Assembly: GCA_018896765.1 (NCBI GenBank)
Contig: JAHILZ010000025.1
Location: 1 to 9,901, forward strand
DNA length: 9,901 nt
Source of the DNA: Patescibacteria group bacterium
GTDB lineage: Bacteria; Patescibacteriota; Minisyncoccia; JAHIHE01
Direction: 5' to 3'
This document shows positions 6,679-9,901 of the stretch, in pieces; position 1 is the stretch's first letter, and every line of letters begins with the position of its first letter. The notes below the pieces were generated by a model. The model was not told where the DNA came from. It searched no databases and saw nothing but the letters and a program-made list of their open reading frames with translations. The position numbers and the translations under genes were made by a program.

Positions 6679-6738
6679 TGGTTTATGATTCACGCGTATA
6701 TGCCTGCGATAGGATGGAGTAGGTAATAAAATCTGATT

Positions 6739-6777
6739 TGTGGATAGTTTCTGTTTGTGTTATGCGGTTGTGGATAA
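6739..6777 (-). promoter_or_regulatory. Two DnaA-box-like words in inverted orientation
   Basis: TGTGGATAG (6739-6747) and TGTGGATAA (6769-6777) are the reverse complements of a near-perfect and a perfect DnaA box (TTATCCACA), 30 bp apart. They lie just upstream of the broken ATPase gene. TTGACT follows at 6779 but no good -10 box stands at the right distance, so a promoter is not called. Confidence 0.4.
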
Positions 6778-6793
6778 TTTGACTTATAGTAAA

Positions 6794-7725
6794 ATGATCG
6801 AACCTGTAGAATTTGCAAGTAGGCACAATATCTGCTAAGATAAAGGCACATACATATATAGACAATTTAACAATCAACTATATGTATACTTGAAGAGCAT
6901 TTTGTTTCCCTGATAGATTTTATAAAAAAGCATGAAATTAACGGAAAAAGATATTCCGGCTTAGTTGTTCATGTAAATAATTTTGATGTAGTATTGTCAA
7001 ATGATAAAGAAAAAAGAAAAGTAATTGATTTTTTTAATGAAATTAGAGATATTCTACAGATACAAGATGTTTATTTTTTGTTTTTGGGGCCAAGGAATTT
7101 TTTCAAAGATATCATAAGCACGCAGAAAAGAGTAAAAGGTATTTTTTATCAAATTCCGTTAATAGTCAATCCTCTCAGTAAAACAGAAATAACCGCTGCC
7201 TTTAAGGAAAGAATGAAATTGTTGAAATCAAATGACGTAAGCGAATATATTAAGCCCATTGAAGATGAGGTGGTATTCCGTTTATATGATCTTTACAAAG
7301 GAGATCTTCGATCTATAATGTCAGCGATTAGAGCAATTCTTAATCAATGTTCGGATAAATTAACAAAACCCTTATCAGTAGATGAATCGATGCTGTTATT
7401 GGGTAAAGAACGATGGGATAAGATTATTATGGCCGTTAAATTAACCGAAGAGCAAAAAATTATACTTCGTTATTTAATTGAAAAAGATAAAATAAGCCAA
7501 CGGGAGATTGCGGATATTTTCAAAAAAGCTAGAACTAATGTTTCGGGGTATTATTTTAAGCCTTTGAGGGATGCCGGGATTATTGAGGAAAAAGAGAAAA
7601 TCGGAAAAGTGCCTTATTGGGGGCTTACCGCAGATTATATCCCTTTAAAATGGTACATTGAATCGCAAAAAAAAATAAGGCAAGAAATAAATAATAAGTC
7701 TGGTGAGTTAACTCTTGGTATTTGA
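6794..7725 (+). pseudogene. Broken ATPase (Orc1/Cdc6- or AAA-like) with C-terminal winged helix
   Basis: The C-terminal part is well kept: a beta strand with Walker-B-like acid (GLVVHVNNFDVV, about 6958-6993), a sensor-1-like strand (DVYFLFLGPRNFF), an AAA lid region (VNPLSKTEITAAFKERM, then LYDLYKGDLRSIMSAI) and a MarR-like winged helix (LTEEQKIILRYLIEKDKISQREIADIF) ending in a beta wing. The 5' part is damaged. A possible start at 6794 reads MIEPVEFASRHNIC, then TAA at 6836-6838. The frame goes on (DKGTYIYRQFNNQLYVYL) and must shift near 6889 to join EEHFVSLIDFIKKHEING. No Walker A GxxGxGK[ST] is present anywhere. An open frame of 243 codons from a TTG at 6994 exists but lacks a ribosome site. 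I read it as a decayed gene, next to repeat B. Confidence 0.7.
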
Positions 7726-7750
7726 GAGAGTTTTACAAAAGCATAATCCT

Positions 7751-7840
7751 ATGCAAAAAATCACTCGCAAATCATTGCTATACAAAAGCGGCGTGGAAGT
7801 CGAAAAAAGTTATCCACAATTTTCTTTTTTGACAATATAG
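7751..7840 (+). pseudogene. Second 5' fragment of the same possible radical SAM gene
   Basis: The ATG begins MQKITRKSLLYKSGVE, matching the fragment at 6363-6446, then departs after GVE into VEKSYPQ. The departure point (about 7798/7799) coincides with the start of a DnaA-box-and-promoter block. The same block, without the gene fragment, is found before the XRE gene (AAAAAGTTATCCAC near 5221-5234). The ORF runs 29 codons to a TAG but its 3' third is promoter DNA. It begins 25 bases after the ATPase stop. Confidence 0.5.
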
Positions 7841-7856
7841 TTTTTTGTAGTATAAT
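7810..7856 (+). promoter_or_regulatory. Perfect DnaA box plus consensus promoter
   Basis: TTATCCACA (7810-7818) is an exact DnaA box. TTGACA (7829-7834), a 16-bp spacer and TATAAT (7851-7856) form a full-consensus promoter. The expected transcript start is near 7863, followed by AAGGAGG at 7893-7899. The same box-then-TTGACA arrangement precedes the XRE gene at 5228-5240. Confidence 0.85.
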
Positions 7857-7899
7857 AATGTTAGTAAGATCAGAAAAATAAAAAAATAACTTAAGGAGG

Positions 7900-8022
<123 letters not shown>

Positions 8023-8069
8023 ACTTAAAAGTTAGAGATTCTTTGAATAATTTGAATAAAAAGTTATAT

Positions 8070-8104
8070 CCTCATTTGCGTTTCGCGCGCGGCGAGGGTT
8101 TTTT
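8070..8104 (+). terminator. GC-rich hairpin followed by six T residues
   Basis: CCTC (8070-8073) pairs with GAGG (8094-8097); the G+C-rich centre GCGTTTCGCGCGCGG can form inner pairs. T residues follow from 8099 to 8104. It probably ends transcription from the promoter at 7829-7856. Confidence 0.6.
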
Positions 8105-8176
8105 GTTTTCCAAAAATTTTACAATCTGACGTCGGTCCCGAAATTCCAAAAATAAAAATAAAAATATAAATATAAA

Positions 8177-8222
8177 GGCACAATTAAATCTATCAAAAGA
8201 TTTTTAGCCGTGTCTTTTTTTT
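8177..8222 (+). terminator. Rho-independent terminator
   Basis: Outer arms GGCAC (8177-8181) and GTGTC (8210-8214, one G-U pair), inner perfect arms AAATCT (8186-8191) and AGATTT (8198-8203), then eight T residues (8215-8222). It insulates the gas-vesicle region from upstream transcription. Confidence 0.7.
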
Positions 8223-8253
8223 ATTAGTTTTTAAGAAAGTGTTTGATGGCGGT

Positions 8254-8350
8254 AGTACTTCCTTGCAAGGGGAGGACAGGTTTGTGCCATAATCCTTGAC
8301 TGATTATCAAGGATTAAATAGAGCCTGCACCCCGCTTGAAAGGAAGTATT
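8254..8350. other. Long nested hairpin (about 97 nt), possible structured RNA or element end
   Basis: Three stacked stems can be drawn. The outer stem pairs AGTACTTCCTT (8254-8264) with AAGGAAGTATT (8340-8350, one G-U pair) and continues with CAAG/CTTG and GGG/CCC around a G bulge. A middle stem is CAGG (8277-8280) with CCTG (8324-8327). The inner stem AATCCTTGA (8291-8299) and TCAAGGATT (8307-8315) is perfect with a seven-base loop. It lies 32 bases after a terminator and about 260 bases before gvpA. I cannot match it to a known riboswitch; a small RNA, a gvp leader or a mobile-element end are open options. Confidence 0.6.
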
Positions 8351-8367
8351 AAATAAATGGTTTTTAA

Positions 8368-8427
8368 ACTCGCGGTTTCAAGCGCAAAGTTAAGAGTTTT
8401 ATCCCAAGCGCTTATGAGGCGGCGAGT
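8368..8427. other. Second two-tier hairpin upstream of gvpA
   Basis: Outer arms ACTCGC (8368-8373) and GCGAGT (8422-8427), inner arms AAGCGC (8380-8385) and GCGCTT (8408-8413). Both are exact. It follows the 97-nt hairpin by 17 bases. Confidence 0.5.
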
Positions 8428-8479
8428 ATAAAATAAAAAGGTCGAACAAAAGAATAAAATAAAATAAATCCGAAGCGCG

Positions 8480-8599
8480 AAATCCGAAATACGAAACAAA
8501 TTCCAATGACCAAAATCCAAAATTCAAAACACGAGTTTAAGACATTTGAATTTAGAATTTAGATATTGTTTCGAATTTCGATATTAGGATTTCGGATTT
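8480..8599. repeat. MITE-like imperfect palindrome abutting gvpA
   Basis: The left half (AAATCCGAAATACGAAACAA, 8480-8499, to AATTCAAA, 8521-8528) mirrors the right half (TTTGAATT, 8545-8552, to TTGTTTCG and GGATTTCGGATTT ending about 8599), with a 16-base centre ACACGAGTTTAAGACA. Repeats rich in 'GGATTTCGGATTT' and 'TTTGAATTTAGAATTT' are familiar from many uncultivated bacterial genomes (from memory). The element ends nine bases before the gvpA start, so it forms most of the gvpA 5' leader. Confidence 0.75.
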
Positions 8600-8607
8600 T
8601 AACCAAT

Positions 8608-8817
8608 ATGGCTGTAGAAAAATCAATGTCTAGTTCCAGCTTAGTGGAAGTGATTGACCGCATCCTTGACAAGGGAGTTGTGGTTGACGCTTGGGTAAGA
8701 ATTTCATTGGTAGGAATTGAGCTTCTAGCGGTTGAAGCAAGAGTAGTAGTGGCCTCTGTTGAGACTTGGCTGAAGTATGCCGAAGCGGTAGGCTTGACTA
8801 CCAGCGCCACCGCTTAA
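8608..8817 (+). CDS. gvpA: Gas vesicle structural protein GvpA
   Basis: A 69-residue protein that follows the GvpA consensus almost residue for residue: MAVEKSMSSSSLVEVIDRIL at the N-terminus, DKGVVVDAWVRISLVGIELL, then AVEARVVVASVETWLKYAEA and VGL. GvpA is the small hydrophobic subunit that assembles into the ribbed wall of the gas vesicle, a protein-walled, gas-filled buoyancy compartment in the cytoplasm. Length and start fit; in-frame codons upstream of the ATG belong to the MITE-like repeat and are discarded. No clear SD site is within 12 bases; GGATTT at 8594 is only a weak candidate. Base composition is higher in G+C than the genes to the left, which may reflect strong conservation or transfer. 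A hairpin directly after the gene may limit read-through, as needed when GvpA is made in excess. Confidence 0.97.
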   Translation: MAVEKSMSSSSLVEVIDRILDKGVVVDAWVRISLVGIELLAVEARVVVASVETWLKYAEAVGLTTSATA

Positions 8818-8839
8818 CCCTTGAGATAGAGAGTATTCT

Positions 8840-8876
8840 TTGTCCTTGAATAAGCCCCATTGGCTTGATAGGACAA
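8840..8876 (+). terminator. Hairpin between gvpA and the GvpC-like gene, possible attenuator
   Basis: Arms TTGTCCT (8840-8846) and AGGACAA (8870-8876), inner arms AAGCC (8852-8856) and GGCTT (8862-8866) with a five-base loop. No T run follows directly (TTTTT at 8892), so termination may be partial. Partial termination or 3'-end protection would give more gvpA than downstream message. Confidence 0.5.
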
Positions 8877-8930
8877 GTTGGCGAGGTACCCTTTTTATCT
8901 TAAAGAAGCATTTTCATAAATCCTTTTTTA

Positions 8931-8948
8931 TCCCGACTTTCATCGGGA
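8931..8948. other. Short perfect hairpin in the gvpA-gvpC interval
   Basis: TCCCGA, a six-base loop CTTTCA, and TCGGGA. It is GC-rich in AT-rich surroundings and sits 46 bases before the next ATG, so it could be a stabiliser or a second partial terminator. The 8818-8994 interval holds no other gene. Confidence 0.45.
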
Positions 8949-8994
8949 CTGGGATGAAAAGCGTACCCATCCAACATTTATAAAATAGTAAATA

Positions 8995-9540
8995 ATGTTT
9001 ACAACGATGTCAAAGAATATTGAGAGAAATAATTTAAAAAATTTAGCCGAGGATATTGTTGTTTCGTATGACGCGCGGGTGAAAGTAGTCGGAGAGATTG
9101 TGGAAGACACTCATAAGATACTGGATGGATTTAGGAAAAATAGGGAGGAAATGAGTGATAATCTCCGGGAGGTTTTAGCAAAATCCGAGTCGCTTCGCAA
9201 AAAAGATTTTAGCGCGATGATGCAGGATATTTTATTGACCCAGCATAAAAAAGAAGAAAATGTGAAAAAAATGCTTGCTGGTTTCAGAGAGGAAGAGGCC
9301 CGAGTGGCAGAACATTTAAGAGGGTTGCTTAAAAGAGGCGAGGAACTTCGCTTGGCAGATTTCAAAAAAACTTTAGTCCGTATACAGCAGGATCAGGCGG
9401 CGAGAGAAGCAAACACTGGAGAGCAAGTTAGGGCCGAGCTTGCGGCTATGCAGGATGAAGTCCATAAGATGCTGGAGGCATTCAAAAAAGAAAGAGAAGC
9501 GGCGGCGGAAGAGTGGAAAAAAGTCAGAGGAATTTCATAA
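8995..9540 (+). CDS. Coiled-coil repeat protein, probable GvpC-like gas vesicle accessory protein
   Basis: A 181-residue, almost wholly helical, highly charged protein without signal peptide or membrane helix. An internal repeat of 51 residues is clear: KILDGFRKNRE (41-51) against KMLAGFREEEA (92-102), and LRKKDFSAMM (67-76) against LRLADFKKTL (118-127). A third partial unit starts KMLEAFKKERE (158-168). GvpC of cyanobacteria, which binds the outside of the gas vesicle and stiffens it, is also built of helical repeats (33 residues) with comparable 'LLAF' phrases, and its gene also follows gvpA. The assignment rests on position and architecture, not on clear identity. The ATG at 9007 (MSKNIE) is an alternative start; neither has a visible SD site. 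The next gene begins eight bases after the stop. Confidence 0.7.
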   Translation: MFTTMSKNIERNNLKNLAEDIVVSYDARVKVVGEIVEDTHKILDGFRKNREEMSDNLREVLAKSESLRKKDFSAMMQDILLTQHKKEENVKKMLAGFREEEARVAEHLRGLLKRGEELRLADFKKTLVRIQQDQAAREANTGEQVRAELAAMQDEVHKMLEAFKKEREAAAEEWKKVRGIS

Positions 9541-9548
9541 ATAAATAT

Positions 9549-9901
9549 ATGGCAAATAAATATATGACAAAAAAGCGAAAAAAAATAGCCGTTGGTAATT
9601 TCAAAAGCATCACTTGCGCTTTTTGCAAAGGAAAGGGCAAGGATCCGTTTGAAGTTCCGTCAAAACTCTCCAACTGCCAAGTTTGCAATGGCAGAGGCGC
9701 GGTTCAAGTGGTGGAGCCGGTAGAAATTTGTCCCTATTGCAAAGGAAGCGGCATCTTCTTTAATCACCGAATGCCTTGCGCGGTATGCGGGGGGAAAGGT
9801 ATGGTAACAAAAATCAGGGGAGAAAAAAGATGCGCGAAATGCAAAGGCGACGGAAGAGAACAGGGAAGCGATCTTCCTTGCGCGAGTTGTTACGGGCTGG
9901 G
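9549..9901 (+). CDS. Multi-zinc-finger protein with six CxxCxGxG motifs, no J domain (3' end outside the window)
   Basis: The frame is open for 117 codons to the window edge. After a basic start (MANKYMTKKRKK) come six CxxCxG-type motifs at Cys 23-26, 43-46, 61-64, 77-80, 95-98 and 111-114 (CAFCKGKG, CQVCNGRG, CPYCKGSG, CAVCGGKG, CAKCKGDG, CASCYGLG; the last G is split by the window edge). Spacing is 16-20 residues. Chaperone DnaJ (Hsp40) has four such motifs binding two zinc ions, preceded by a J domain; here there are at least six and no J domain. The gene follows the GvpC-like gene by eight bases and appears co-transcribed, so a role in folding or assembling vesicle proteins is a reasonable inference, not shown. 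An in-frame ATG at codon 6 is an alternative start. Confidence 0.85.
   Translation, partial: MANKYMTKKRKKIAVGNFKSITCAFCKGKGKDPFEVPSKLSNCQVCNGRGAVQVVEPVEICPYCKGSGIFFNHRMPCAVCGGKGMVTKIRGEKRCAKCKGDGREQGSDLPCASCYGL

Noticed and set aside
6739..6777. Replication origin suggested by DnaA-box-like words
   Set aside because: Only a few scattered boxes, two of them tied to promoters; no dnaA or dnaN gene, no box cluster and no AT-rich unwinding element distinct from the background.
8245..8268. Sigma-54 promoter (TGGC ... TTGCA) before gvpA
   Set aside because: The spacing between the GG and GC elements is 12 to 15 bases, not the required 10.
8314..8520. Minus-strand ORF of 68 codons upstream of gvpA
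   Set aside because: It is a translation of the hairpin and MITE-like repeats; such repeats commonly give spurious ORFs.
8559..8810. Minus-strand ORF of 83 codons opposite gvpA
   Set aside because: Shadow of the gvpA frame, whose sequence follows the family consensus closely.
9111..9365. Minus-strand ORF of 84 codons opposite the GvpC-like gene
   Set aside because: Ser-rich antisense of a charged coiled coil, a typical artefact.

Overview
The window looks like an AT-rich, repeat-laden accessory region of a bacterium, most plausibly from an uncultivated candidate lineage such as Patescibacteria/CPR or an Omnitrophota-like group. That assignment is an inference from base composition, short lysine/isoleucine-rich proteins, weak or absent Shine-Dalgarno sites and the decayed modules. 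Bacterial -35/-10 promoters and TGA used as an ordinary stop argue for a bacterium with the standard code.

Layout, left to right. (1) A heptamer tandem array (1-82) precedes a ROK-family sugar kinase (162-1064). (2) A type IIG restriction-modification gene (1225-2786) keeps its nuclease domain, methyltransferase motif I and specificity domain, but it is frameshifted and has lost the catalytic NPPY region. It is a pseudogene. (3) A compact unit of an SDH_sah-type ClpP-fold serine protease, an unrecognised 112-residue protein and a VapC-type PIN toxin (2844-4531) has a strong promoter whose predicted transcript starts at the protease start codon. (4) An XRE regulator and ImmA/IrrE metallopeptidase pair (5308-6323) has a perfect operator palindrome over its -10 box. 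It sits between two nearly identical 240-bp direct repeats. (5) Debris follows: a broken ATPase with a winged-helix C-terminus (6794-7725) and two 5' fragments that look like the same gene, perhaps a radical SAM protein (6363-6446 and 7751-7840). (6) About 770 bp without a convincing gene hold a promoter, a tiny ORF with a (CT)14.5 tract, two terminators, a roughly 97-nt nested hairpin and a MITE-like palindrome. (7) The start of a gas-vesicle cluster follows: a clear gvpA (8608-8817), an intergenic attenuator-like hairpin, a coiled-coil GvpC-like protein with 51-residue repeats (8995-9540), and a partial protein with six CxxCxGxG zinc motifs and no J domain (9549 to the window end).

Modules 2-5 read as a turnover zone of selfish or defence cassettes, where cassettes arrive, decay and leave fragments at their borders. 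The gas-vesicle genes are visibly richer in G+C and form a separate functional unit. The two most interesting things are the protease-PIN toxin unit and the gas-vesicle start, with its unusual zinc-finger partner and heavily structured upstream region.
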